A stretch of 64,000 nucleotides of DNA, taken from positions 1-64,000 of the forward strand of contig JAMPXD010000001.1 of the NCBI GenBank assembly GCA_023701365.1, in the 5' to 3' direction. Position 1 is the first letter of the stretch; each line of letters begins with the position of its first letter. Shown piece by piece: positions 27,569 to 35,745 of this stretch. Position numbers and translations under genes: made by a program. This DNA comes from Geobacteraceae bacterium (lineage in GTDB: Bacteria; Desulfobacterota; Desulfuromonadia; Geobacterales; Geobacteraceae). The notes below the pieces were generated by a model that saw nothing but the letters and a program-made list of their open reading frames with translations, was not told the origin of the DNA and did no database searches.

Positions 27569-28447
27569 TTATTCGATGTTCTGTATCTGCTCGCGGATCT
27601 TTTCCAGCTCCGCCTTCAGCTGGACCACGCAGGAGGCGATCTCGGCATCATTGGCCTTGGAGCCGACGGTGTTCACCTCCCGGTTCAGCTCCTGGAGGAG
27701 GAAGTCGAGCTTTCTCCCAACCGGCTCCTCCAGCAGGAGGGTTTCATCGAACTGCCGCAGGTGGCTGGCAAACCTGACCAGTTCCTCCGTTATGTCGCAG
27801 CGGTCGGCCATGAAGGCGATCTCCTGGGCCAGCCGCCCCTCGTCCACGCCACTATCACCAGCCAGTTGCTCCACCCTTTCCTTCAGCCTTCTGCCGGCCT
27901 CCGCCACCACCTGGGGGGCACGCTCCGCCACCCGCCCAATCAGCAAGGAGAGCGTTTCCCGCCTCCCCTTCAGGTCCTCCATGAGCTCCGTCCCTTCCCG
28001 CAGCCGCATGGCGTCAAGGCCGGCGACAGCCGCTTCGACGGCGGCCAGGAGCTCCTCGCGGAGCGACTCCGCCATCTCCTCGCCCCCCCCAGCGCCCAGA
28101 ACATCCCGCTGGGAAGCGATCAGCGGCAGGGTTATCGGGTCATGCATCCCCAGCGCCTCCTTCATCCGGGAAAACGCCTCATGATAGGCCCTGGCAAGCT
28201 GCAGGTTGACCACCGGCAGGGCTCCCGCGCCGGCAACCCCTTCCTGCTGGACGAAAACCTCGATCTTCCCCCGCTTCAGCCGCCCGGCCACGCATTTGCG
28301 CACCTCGTTTTCAAACGCCATCAGGGGGCGGGGGAGCTTGACGTAGATCTCGCCGTAGCGGTGGTTCACCGACCGTATCTCGGCGATTATCCGCCCTCCG
28401 GCCAGCGCGGCCTCGGCCTTGCCGTAACCGGTCATACTCTTGATCAT
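27569..28447 (-). CDS. YicC/YloC family endoribonuclease
   Basis: A 292-residue protein with the YicC N-terminal domain (MIKSMTGYGKAEA, RSVNHRYGEIYVKLPR) and the C-terminal DUF1732 domain (RKLDFLLQELNREVNTVGSK). E. coli YicC is reported to be an endoribonuclease that affects small RNAs. AAAGGAG precedes the ATG. It lies upstream of gmk, a conserved linkage. Confidence 0.92.
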   Translation of the reverse strand: MIKSMTGYGKAEAALAGGRIIAEIRSVNHRYGEIYVKLPRPLMAFENEVRKCVAGRLKRGKIEVFVQQEGVAGAGALPVVNLQLARAYHEAFSRMKEALGMHDPITLPLIASQRDVLGAGGGEEMAESLREELLAAVEAAVAGLDAMRLREGTELMEDLKGRRETLSLLIGRVAERAPQVVAEAGRRLKERVEQLAGDSGVDEGRLAQEIAFMADRCDITEELVRFASHLRQFDETLLLEEPVGRKLDFLLQELNREVNTVGSKANDAEIASCVVQLKAELEKIREQIQNIE

Positions 28448-28452
28448 TGAAG

Positions 28453-28537
28453 CTCCTTTTGAATTCGGAGTGCGGAATGCGGAACGCGGAATGAAGAAGC
28501 CTTGAATTCCGCACTCCGAATTCCGTATTCCGCATTA
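28453..28537. repeat. Inverted heptamer array (GCGGAAT/TGCGGAG type)
   Basis: Left arm GGAGTGCGGAATGCGG, then AACGCGGAAT; right arm GAATTCCGCACTCCG, then AATTCCGTATTCCGC. The arms are strongly complementary with an ~11-base loop. It fills the gap between hldE and the YicC gene. The same unit family occurs at 54456-54540. Confidence 0.82.
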
Positions 28538-30004
28538 CTAGCTGTACCTTTCCAGGATTTTCTCAATAATACCGGTGGTCGATTTGCCGTCCACGAACTC
28601 GACCAGCTCCAGCCGGCCGCCGTACGACTCCACCAGATCCTTCCCCACTACCCCTTCCGGCGCATAGTCCCCCCCCTTGACGAGGACCTGCGGCCGCAGG
28701 GCCTCGATGAGCTGCAGAGGGGTGTCCTCGTCGAAGATTACCACATAATCGACGCAATCCAAGGCGGCCAGAAGGTGGGAACGCTCCTCCTCACCGATCA
28801 GGGGTCGCTTGTCCCCCTTGAGGCGCCGCACCGAAGCGTCGCTGTTGAGACCCAGGACCAGCAAGTCGCCGAAAGAACGGGCCTTCTGGAGGTACTTCAC
28901 GTGGCCGGCGTGGAGGAGATCGAAACAGCCGTTGGTGAAAACCACCCGTTTCCCCTGCTCTTTTTCCTCGGCGATGACCGCAGCGAGGACGTCCCGGTTC
29001 TTGATCTTGGCGTCGCTGTCCCGGTGGCCGCGTCCCACCTCGGCGATGATCTCGGCCGGGGTGACGGTCGAGGTCCCGAGCTTGCCGACCGCTATCCCGC
29101 CAGCCACGTTGGCAAGCCGGGCGGCCTCCTCGAAGCTGTGGCCGCAGGCAAGAACAAGCCCAATGAGGGCGAGCACCGTATCGCCGGCGCCGGTGACGTC
29201 ATAGACCTCACGGGCAAAGGTGGGAATATGGACGGTGCGGCCGGAGGCCTCGAAGAGGGACATCCCCTGCTCACTCCTGGTGACGAGAAGCGCCGCAAGC
29301 CCCCCCTCGCGGAGAAGGGTATCGGCCGCATTCGCGAGGCTCTCATCGCTGTCGATCCTCACCCCGGTGGCGATCTCCGCTTCCTTCCTGTTGGGGGTGA
29401 GGATCGTCGCCCCCCGGTACTTGCGGTAATCACTCCCCTTCGGGTCGATCACCACCGGTATCCCGAGCCTGCGGCCGGCATCGATAATCGCGGCGAGGAC
29501 CCCTTCCGTCAGGACCCCCTTGAGGTAGTCGGAAACCATGATGACCTGGTAACCGTTCGCCCGCTCGGCGAGGAAGGCGGCGATTTTCTCCTCGAATTCG
29601 CGGCTGAGCGGCTCCCTGCTCTCCCGGTCGATCCGGACTATCTGCTGGTGGGCCGCCACGACCCTGGTCTTTTTGCTGGTCCTGCGCATCGGGTCCTCGA
29701 AGACCCCCGCCACGTCCACACCTTTGCCGCTGAAGGCATGCTGCAGGATGGTGCCGTTGTCATCCGCACCGATCACGCTCAACACCGTCACCCCGCACCC
29801 CAGGGCCACCAGGTTGTTCGCCACGTTCCCGGCGCCGCCGAGCCGCAGTTCCTCCCTGACCACGTCGACCACCTGCACCGGCGCCTCGGGGGAGATCCGC
29901 TCCGCCCGCCCCCACAGATATTCATCGAGCATCAGGTCGCCTACCACCAGCACCCTGATATCCCGTGCCTTCGCGAAGAGAGATTCCACGTCCTTGCGTT
30001 GCAT
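28538..30004 (-). CDS. hldE: Bifunctional heptose-7-phosphate kinase / heptose-1-phosphate adenylyltransferase
   Basis: Makes ADP-D-glycero-D-manno-heptose for the LPS inner core. The ~488 residues comprise an N-terminal PfkB-type kinase domain (VVGDLMLDEYLWGR; VYDVTGAGDTVLA near the active site) and a C-terminal nucleotidyltransferase domain with FTNGCFDLLHAGHVKYL. Both domains look complete. Start MQRKDVESL at 30004; the 19-codon upstream extension is heptamer-array sequence. It lies downstream of waaC. Confidence 0.95.
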   Translation of the reverse strand: MQRKDVESLFAKARDIRVLVVGDLMLDEYLWGRAERISPEAPVQVVDVVREELRLGGAGNVANNLVALGCGVTVLSVIGADDNGTILQHAFSGKGVDVAGVFEDPMRRTSKKTRVVAAHQQIVRIDRESREPLSREFEEKIAAFLAERANGYQVIMVSDYLKGVLTEGVLAAIIDAGRRLGIPVVIDPKGSDYRKYRGATILTPNRKEAEIATGVRIDSDESLANAADTLLREGGLAALLVTRSEQGMSLFEASGRTVHIPTFAREVYDVTGAGDTVLALIGLVLACGHSFEEAARLANVAGGIAVGKLGTSTVTPAEIIAEVGRGHRDSDAKIKNRDVLAAVIAEEKEQGKRVVFTNGCFDLLHAGHVKYLQKARSFGDLLVLGLNSDASVRRLKGDKRPLIGEEERSHLLAALDCVDYVVIFDEDTPLQLIEALRPQVLVKGGDYAPEGVVGKDLVESYGGRLELVEFVDGKSTTGIIEKILERYS

Positions 30005-30009
30005 GAACA

Positions 30010-30048
30010 AGCCCCGTTTCAAGTTTCGAGTTTCGAATTCAAGGTTTG
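30010..30048. repeat. Tandem heptamer array (GTTTCGA type)
   Basis: GTTTCAA, GTTTCGA, GTTTCGA, then ATTCAAG, between the waaC stop and hldE start. TTCGAATT gives a short internal palindrome, but no long second arm is seen. Confidence 0.6.
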
Positions 30049-30067
30049 ACCAAGCCGGCACCCCTGT

Positions 30068-31108
30068 TCAGGGGAAGAGTCTGGATACCGCCGCCAGCAG
30101 ATCCTCAACCCTGATGCTCCGCCGGCACTCGTCATCCCTGTCACAGCGGGTAATGAAACAGCTGGTGCAGTGGAGGGGAGACTGGACGACGACATGCCTT
30201 TTCCCGCGGGGGCCGCTCCGCCTGCCGTCCGAAGCACGGTAAAAGGAGACGGTAGGGGTGCCGACCGCCGCTGCCAGGTGAACCGGCCCGGTGTCTCCAC
30301 CCACCACGAGATCAACCTTCTTCAGGAGTGCCGCAAACCCTTTCAGGGGGAAGCGGTCGATGACCCGCACACCGTTCCCGATGGCCGAGGCAATGGCCAT
30401 GGCTTCCCCTTTTTCCGCTTCATTTCCCCATGACAAGAGAATCGACGATTCCGGGTATTTGTCAAGCAGGGCCTTCCCCAGCGCCACCCACCCCCCTTCA
30501 TGCCAGAGCTTGGTGGGCCAGGTAGTCCCGCAGTGGAAAAGGAACGCCAGCCCGTCGTTCAGCGTTGACAGCAGGACATCCGCGGCGGCATCGTCAGCAG
30601 GGGAGGTGGCGATGTCGGTCGCCAGCTCCATCTCCCTGAAATCTCGGCCGAACGGCACGCTCACCAGCCGGAGACACTGATCGCTAACGTGGTAATCCTG
30701 GCGGCGGACCGGTATCTGCCGCGTGGTGAAGGCGAGATTGACCGATTCCTGCAGCCATTCCCGGGCAAAGCCTATCCTGTCGTCCGCACCGCTCAGCCAG
30801 CAGACCAGGCCGCTCTTCAGGTTCCCCTGGATATCGAGGACAAGATCATGGCTCCGCTCCCGCAGTGCCCTTTTCAAGGCGCCGATCTCCCTCAGGGTAG
30901 CGCCGGCCAGGGGGTTTTTCCGCCAGACCTTGGTGCGCACCTTGTAAATGCGGCTGATCAGCGAGTTTCCCTCCAGCACCTCCAGGAACGGCTCCTCCAC
31001 CACCCAGTCGATCTCGATGCCGGGAGAAACCGTATGAAGATAGGCGAGCACCGGCAGGGCATGGATGATATCGCCGAGGGCGCTCATTTTTACGATCAGG
31101 ACCCGCAC
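30068..31108 (-). CDS. waaC: Lipopolysaccharide heptosyltransferase I type (GT family 9)
   Basis: Transfers heptose from the ADP-sugar onto Kdo2-lipid A or the growing core. The ~346 residues begin VRVLIVKMSALGDIIHALP (GT9/WaaC hallmark) and carry GGDTGPVHLAAAVGTPTVSFY in the C-terminal half, plus the family's late Cys pair (HCTSC). The GTG at 31108 with AAGGAG upstream is preferred over a longer frame. It is adjacent to hldE. WaaC versus another GT9 member is an assignment by resemblance. Confidence 0.85.
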   Translation of the reverse strand: MRVLIVKMSALGDIIHALPVLAYLHTVSPGIEIDWVVEEPFLEVLEGNSLISRIYKVRTKVWRKNPLAGATLREIGALKRALRERSHDLVLDIQGNLKSGLVCWLSGADDRIGFAREWLQESVNLAFTTRQIPVRRQDYHVSDQCLRLVSVPFGRDFREMELATDIATSPADDAAADVLLSTLNDGLAFLFHCGTTWPTKLWHEGGWVALGKALLDKYPESSILLSWGNEAEKGEAMAIASAIGNGVRVIDRFPLKGFAALLKKVDLVVGGDTGPVHLAAAVGTPTVSFYRASDGRRSGPRGKRHVVVQSPLHCTSCFITRCDRDDECRRSIRVEDLLAAVSRLFP

Positions 31109-31178
31109 GACCGGCTCTCCTTTTCCCCGGGCATTACTAAAGTAGAAGAACATCCTCTGCGGCAATCTTGATGACGGC

Positions 31179-32201
31179 TTACCGCTCCCCCCAGCGGACC
31201 AGCGTCGCCCCCCATGAATACCCGACCCCGAAGCCGACCAGCATCACCAGGTCCCCCGAGCGCATCCTCCCCTCGGCCAGGGCGTCGGCCATGGCGATCG
31301 GTATCGTCGAAGAGACGGTGTTGCCATACTCCTTGAACGAGACATAGAACTTTTCCGCAGGAATTTTCATCTTCCGCTGCAGGTGCTCCAGCATGAAGCG
31401 GTTCGCCTGGTGGAAAACGAAGAGATCGATGTCGGCAAGGGTCTTCTCCGCACGGGTAAGGAGAGAGTGAACCGATTTGGGCACCGATTCGAGGGTAAAC
31501 CTGAAGATCTCCGCGCCATTCATGTAGAGGTTTTGCCGGGTACGCATGTTTCCCTGGTCATCCACTTCCGGCAGCTGGCCGGCGCAGTGGGGCTGGCGGA
31601 ATCCTCCCATCGGCACGATGAGGTTTGCCGCTCCCCGGCCGTCGGTGCCGTAGACAAAAGGACCGATGGCAGGAGTCGCGCAACCGTCGTCGCCGCGGAT
31701 CAGGGTCGCCGCTCCGGCGTCGCCGAAGAGGGTCCGGACGCTCTTGTCCCCCGGATGAATGAACTTGCTGTAGGTCTCGGCGGTGAGGAGAAGGACATTC
31801 CGTGCCTGACCCGCCTCGACCAGCGCCGTGGCAAGGCCAAGGCCGTAGACGTAGCCCGAGCAGCCGAGGTTGAAATCGATGGCGCCGATGGCGTTCGGCA
31901 GGCCGAGGCGGCTCTGGAGGAGACAGGCCGTGGTCGGGAGAAAGTAGTCGGGACTCTGGGTGCAGAAGAGGAGGTAATCGATCTCGTCGCGCCGGACGTC
32001 GCCCCTGCTGAACAGTTTCTCCGCCGCCGCAACGGCGAGATCCGATGAGCATTCACCCTCGGCGGCGATACGGCGGCAGGCGATTCCGGTCTTCTCCTCT
32101 ATCTTCTCGACACTCCAGTCAGGGAATTCAGAGGCAAGCTGATCATTGGTGAGGAGATTTTCCGGCAGATGATATTCGATCGCCGCAATTGTCGCATGCA
32201 T
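31179..32201 (-). CDS. KAS III-like 3-oxoacyl-ACP synthase (first copy)
   Basis: A 340-residue FabH-family condensing enzyme with the full Cys-His-Asn triad: C114 in NLGCSGYVYG, His in FHQANRFMLEHL and Asn in EYGNTVSSTIP. KAS III condenses an acyl-CoA with malonyl-ACP to give a 3-oxoacyl-ACP. It is the last gene of a cassette with an ACP, a second KAS III, an SDR reductase and two acyltransferases inside an LPS locus, so I infer that it makes a short acyl substituent rather than membrane fatty acids. AGGAGACGAT precedes the ATG. Confidence 0.88.
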   Translation of the reverse strand: MHATIAAIEYHLPENLLTNDQLASEFPDWSVEKIEEKTGIACRRIAAEGECSSDLAVAAAEKLFSRGDVRRDEIDYLLFCTQSPDYFLPTTACLLQSRLGLPNAIGAIDFNLGCSGYVYGLGLATALVEAGQARNVLLLTAETYSKFIHPGDKSVRTLFGDAGAATLIRGDDGCATPAIGPFVYGTDGRGAANLIVPMGGFRQPHCAGQLPEVDDQGNMRTRQNLYMNGAEIFRFTLESVPKSVHSLLTRAEKTLADIDLFVFHQANRFMLEHLQRKMKIPAEKFYVSFKEYGNTVSSTIPIAMADALAEGRMRSGDLVMLVGFGVGYSWGATLVRWGER

Positions 32202-32212
32202 ATCGTCTCCTC

Positions 32213-32860
32213 TCAGAATCCCGCGATCTTCATTCCGGGGATGCCGAAAAATGTCGAGCCAGCGGGGATGTCGCCGGAAACTACCGTCCGGGCACCGATC
32301 CGGGCGCCAGGCCCTACGGTTGATCCGGGTGCAATGATGGCATGGCTGCCAAGAAACGCCCCCTCGCCGATAACGGCACCCTCGCCGACGGAAGAGAAGC
32401 CGCTGATCGTCGCCCCCTCCCCCACTACTGCATCAGCGCCGATGGCTGTGGAGCCGAGGATGGTGACAAACGAGCCGATCCGGGCTCCCGGACTGATGAC
32501 AACATCGGTGGCAACGATGCAGCCGGCACCGACTCGGGCGGTAGGGGAAACGATGGCACAGGGATGGACAATGCTGGTAAAGCGCGCACCCCGCTGCACC
32601 AGTGTCCGACACAGCGTCAGCTTCCCCGCCGGATCACCTATGGCGCAGACAATGAACTCTTTCCCGGTGAAGCTGAAATCGAGGGAATCGCAGAAGATGG
32701 GAAAGCCGACTTCATAACCGTCGAGAGCGGAAGGGATTGAATTGAGGAAGCCCCTTAACTGCCACCCCCTCTTTTCAACAGGAATTTCATGTGCCCAGCT
32801 GAGGAGTTCACGACCAAGGCCGCCGGCGCCGACTATGTACAGGTCAGGTAGCTGCGCCAT
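32213..32860 (-). CDS. NeuD/PglD-like left-handed beta-helix acyltransferase, catalytic His lacking
   Basis: A 215-residue protein. An N-terminal Rossmann-like domain (PDLYIVGAGGLGREL) is followed by hexapeptide repeats (~90-205), as in sugar N-acyltransferases NeuD and PglD. Where the family has an HD pair (AHDVVVG in the neighbouring paralogue), this protein reads GADAVVG, so the usual general-base His is missing. It may be inactive, act as a partner subunit of the neighbour, or use another mechanism. It lies three bases after the paralogue gene. Confidence 0.82.
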   Translation of the reverse strand: MAQLPDLYIVGAGGLGRELLSWAHEIPVEKRGWQLRGFLNSIPSALDGYEVGFPIFCDSLDFSFTGKEFIVCAIGDPAGKLTLCRTLVQRGARFTSIVHPCAIVSPTARVGAGCIVATDVVISPGARIGSFVTILGSTAIGADAVVGEGATISGFSSVGEGAVIGEGAFLGSHAIIAPGSTVGPGARIGARTVVSGDIPAGSTFFGIPGMKIAGF

Positions 32861-32863
32861 CGC

Positions 32864-33517
32864 TCACACCGCCGCGACTGAGGAATCGGTCACTTTTCGC
32901 GCCGGGACTCCCCAGACGGTGGTTCCGGGGGGGACGTCGCGCACGACCACGCTCCCCGCCCCGACACGGCCGTAGTCACCGACCCGGAGATGGGGGAGAA
33001 TGACCACGTGCGGCTGCAGGAGAACGCCTTCGCCAATACGGACGTAGCCGGTAACATCGCAATGGGTGCCGATGGTGGAGCCGGCCCCCACCACAACATC
33101 GTGGGCGAGACCGGTAAAGGAATGAACGGTGACGAACTCGTGGAGGACGACATCGCCGGTGAGTTCCGTCTTGGGGGAAAGGATGCAGCCTTCGCCGATG
33201 ATGTTGCGCCGCGGGCGCCCCGTGTAGGGGTACGTGAAGCCCCGGAACCTTCCTCCCCGCTCCCTGATCCCCCGGCAAATGGAGAGCTTGTCGGCCGGTT
33301 CCAGCAAGGCGCACAGGAATGAATCGTTCTCCTGGGGCAGATACTCCCGGGCGGCCCCCAGGCAGGGGAGGCCGACGGGCGCCGTGGAGCCGTCGCCACT
33401 GCCGGTGTCAAGGTACCCCTTCAGGGTAGTCTCCGGAGGGAGACCGACGTCGACCACCCATTCGAGAAGCTCCCGCGCAAAAGCCCCCCCGCCGACGAAA
33501 ATCAGGTTGGTAGTCAT
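32864..33517 (-). CDS. NeuD/PglD-like sugar N-acyltransferase
   Basis: A 217-residue protein: N-terminal nucleotide-sugar-binding domain (NLIFVGGGAFARELLEWVVD), then a left-handed beta-helix of hexapeptide repeats ending VWGVPARKV. The active-site His of the family is retained in GLAHDVVVG. Such enzymes acylate the amino group of UDP- or dTDP-linked amino sugars. Its ATG overlaps the SDR stop (ATGA). In this cassette the acyl donor may be a 3-hydroxyacyl-ACP rather than acetyl-CoA; that is inference. Confidence 0.85.
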   Translation of the reverse strand: MTTNLIFVGGGAFARELLEWVVDVGLPPETTLKGYLDTGSGDGSTAPVGLPCLGAAREYLPQENDSFLCALLEPADKLSICRGIRERGGRFRGFTYPYTGRPRRNIIGEGCILSPKTELTGDVVLHEFVTVHSFTGLAHDVVVGAGSTIGTHCDVTGYVRIGEGVLLQPHVVILPHLRVGDYGRVGAGSVVVRDVPPGTTVWGVPARKVTDSSVAAV

Positions 33518-34278
33518 GCTGCCCCGGCGGAACAGCCACCGTCGACGACGATGGTGGTCCCGGTAATCCAGCGCCCGGTCTTATTCCCCAGAAGAAAGGC
33601 CGCCGCGTAGGCGATATCGCGGGCCTCCCCCAGCCCCAGCGGGTAGGCCGCCTCCATCCGGGCCGCCTGCTCGGGAGTGACTATCTGGAACCACCGCTCC
33701 GCCATCTCCGTGCGCACCAGCCCGGGAAGGAGGGCATTGACGCGGATGTCTTCCCGGGCCAGCTCCAGCGCCATGCAACGGCAGGCGGCTTCCAGCCCCG
33801 CCTTGCTGGCCGCGTAGGCGATCTGCCCCGGCTGCCCGATCCTGGAAGCGACGGAGGAGATGAAGACGATGCTCCCCGGAGTCCGGCAAACGCCTTTCTG
33901 GCGGTATCCCTTGGCCAGGCCTACAGCCGATTTCAGGTTGATGTCGAGCGTCTCCTGGAGCTGCGGCTCGGTAATGAAGCGGAGCGGCGTGGTGGCCTGC
34001 ATCCCGGCGCTGTGAACGATGCCGTCCAGCGGACCGCTCTCCGCCGCAACCCTTTTCAGCCAGGACGGTATCGCCCCCATCTCCGCCAGGTTGACCACCT
34101 CGATCCGGGCCGGTTGCGCCAGCATGTCGGCGGTTCTCTGCAGCTCTTCCTCCTTGCGCCCGGCGAGGACCAGCGTCGCGCCGAGTTCGTCGAGAACTAC
34201 CGCCGTTTCCCTGCCGATGCCGGAGGAGGCGCCGGTTACCAGGAAGGTGCAACCGGCAAGGTCCATCGGTCCCTTCAT
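33514..34278 (-). CDS. Short-chain dehydrogenase/reductase (FabG-like)
   Basis: A 254-residue SDR with the NADP-binding TGASSGIGRETA (~residues 15-26), catalytic Ser in VFISSVASR and YAASK. It has the size and layout of 3-oxoacyl-ACP reductase FabG. Coupled by ATGA overlaps to the second KAS III gene upstream and the NeuD-like gene downstream, it probably reduces the 3-oxoacyl product to 3-hydroxyacyl. A sugar oxidoreductase role is an alternative. Confidence 0.85.
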   Translation of the reverse strand: MKGPMDLAGCTFLVTGASSGIGRETAVVLDELGATLVLAGRKEEELQRTADMLAQPARIEVVNLAEMGAIPSWLKRVAAESGPLDGIVHSAGMQATTPLRFITEPQLQETLDINLKSAVGLAKGYRQKGVCRTPGSIVFISSVASRIGQPGQIAYAASKAGLEAACRCMALELAREDIRVNALLPGLVRTEMAERWFQIVTPEQAARMEAAYPLGLGEARDIAYAAAFLLGNKTGRWITGTTIVVDGGCSAGAA

Positions 34279-35363
34279 AATGGAGCCTCTTTGCCGATTT
34301 GGTCGCTGCCGAGAAAAACCATTTCCGGCATGACCATGTCGCCGGCGTTGCAGGTAAGAGAGCCCCAGGAGTAGCCGACACCGAATCCCGCCATGAGGAG
34401 GTTCATCCTGCCGCGAGAAAGCTGCTCCCGCAGGCAGTGGGTCATGGTCATCGGAATCGATGCCGAGCTGGTGTTCCCGTATTCGCCGAGGCTCAAGGGG
34501 ACCTTGTCCGCGGGAATCTTCATCCGCTTCGACAGGTATTCCAGGATGAACTTGTTAGCCTGGTGCATGACGGCGGCATCGATGGTTTCGACCGTATTCC
34601 CCGAGGCCTCCAGCACCTGCCGCACCATCTTCGGAACCTCCGCCAGGGTGAAGGCGAAAATCTCCGCGCCGTCCATGAAGAGTTCCTCTTCGTTGCGGCG
34701 GTTACCGTTCTTGTCTTCGTGGCGCACCCGGGTCGAATCGTCCGACGGTTTCCGGCACCCTCCGGCCGGGATTATCAGGTTCCGCTCCCCCCTGCCGTCA
34801 GTGCCGAGGATGAAGGTGAATTCCCCCCCTTCCTCCGTCGCTTCCACGATGGTTGCCGAACCAGCGTCGCCGAACAGCATGTTGACCGAGCGGTCCTCCT
34901 CGGACACCTTGGTGGAGGTGTCACCCGCCATGAGCAGGACCCGCCGCATCCCTCCGCCGGAGATGAGGGCGCCAGCCAGCCAGAGCCCGTAGACATACCC
35001 CGAGCAGCCGAGATTGACGTCGAAGGCGGCACACCCGGTGGAAAGCCCCAACCGTTTCTGGAACAGGCCAGCGGTGAACGGCACGTAATAATCGGAACTC
35101 TGGGTGATGAAGATGACCGCGTCGATGGAGTCGCGGCCCCATTCACCCTCGGCAAAGAGACTTTCAGCGGCGGCGACGCAGAGATCTGAGGCGCACATGC
35201 CGGGCGGGGCGAGATAGCGTTTCCGCACCCCGGTGCTATCCGAGATCTTGGTCACCTCCTCCTCCCCGTACCGGCCAAAAAACTCGGAGGGGAGCCGCAC
35301 GGTGTCGGGTACCGCGCAGGCAACCCCTGCGATACGTATGCCGGAAATCCTCGCAAGCGCCAT
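34275..35363 (-). CDS. KAS III-like 3-oxoacyl-ACP synthase (second copy)
   Basis: A ~362-residue FabH-family enzyme with C120 in NLGCSGYVYG, His in MHQANKFILEYL and Asn in EYGNTSSASIP. It is a paralogue of the enzyme at 31179-32201 but clearly divergent, so the two probably differ in starter or extension specificity or form a heteromer. I use the ATG at 35363 (MALARISGIRI) because upstream sequence belongs to the ACP gene in another frame. It lies seven bases after the ACP stop. Confidence 0.88.
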   Translation of the reverse strand: MALARISGIRIAGVACAVPDTVRLPSEFFGRYGEEEVTKISDSTGVRKRYLAPPGMCASDLCVAAAESLFAEGEWGRDSIDAVIFITQSSDYYVPFTAGLFQKRLGLSTGCAAFDVNLGCSGYVYGLWLAGALISGGGMRRVLLMAGDTSTKVSEEDRSVNMLFGDAGSATIVEATEEGGEFTFILGTDGRGERNLIIPAGGCRKPSDDSTRVRHEDKNGNRRNEEELFMDGAEIFAFTLAEVPKMVRQVLEASGNTVETIDAAVMHQANKFILEYLSKRMKIPADKVPLSLGEYGNTSSASIPMTMTHCLREQLSRGRMNLLMAGFGVGYSWGSLTCNAGDMVMPEMVFLGSDQIGKEAPL

Positions 35364-35370
35364 AACCCGG

Positions 35371-35604
35371 TTACCCCTCGATCCCTGACCCGACAATCCG
35401 CACCAGGTCCTCAACCGTCTTGCTATCCGCAATATCCTTCGGCGACGGGGTAAAGCCGAAATTCTCATCGACCAGGGCGATGAACGCCACCACCGCCAGA
35501 GAATCCCACTGTTTGATATCACCCAACTCGCTTTCGCCCGTGAGCGTGCCCGCCTCAACTTCCACCAGATTCTCGATCTCGGCAATAAATTCTTTTCTTG
35601 TCAC
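35371..35604 (-). CDS. Acyl carrier protein
   Basis: A 77-residue acidic carrier protein with the phosphopantetheine Ser S35 in QWDSLAVVAF, in place of the DSL motif context of housekeeping AcpP (GADSLD). It starts at GTG with AAAGGAG upstream. It is the first gene of the KAS III/SDR/acyltransferase cassette and presumably carries its acyl intermediates. A promoter lies upstream. Confidence 0.9.
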   Translation of the reverse strand: MTRKEFIAEIENLVEVEAGTLTGESELGDIKQWDSLAVVAFIALVDENFGFTPSPKDIADSKTVEDLVRIVGSGIEG

Positions 35605-35680
35605 TTTGTTCTCCTTTGGACAGGAATTTGGCTTTTTTCAGATGACTAAATTCACCCAACGTCAACTTCCCAAGTAAGTT

Positions 35681-35710
35681 TATATAGCACCCCGAATCAG
35701 CCGTTGTCAA
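35681..35710 (-). promoter_or_regulatory. Sigma-70 promoter of the ACP/KAS III cassette
   Basis: Minus strand: TTGACA (35710-35705), 18-base spacer, TATATA (35686-35681), ~75 bases before the ACP start. It resembles the two operator-bearing promoters at 39467 and 40710 in spacing and partly in spacer sequence, but lacks their palindrome. Confidence 0.7.
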
Positions 35711-35745
35711 AGAATTTGTTACGGTGCCGCCCCCCGGGAAAAGGG

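Noticed and set aside
31179-35604. KAS III cassette as a polyketide or aryl polyene cluster
   Set aside because: No KAS I/II chain-length factor, dehydratase, thioesterase or ligase of that pathway is adjacent; context is glycan synthesis.
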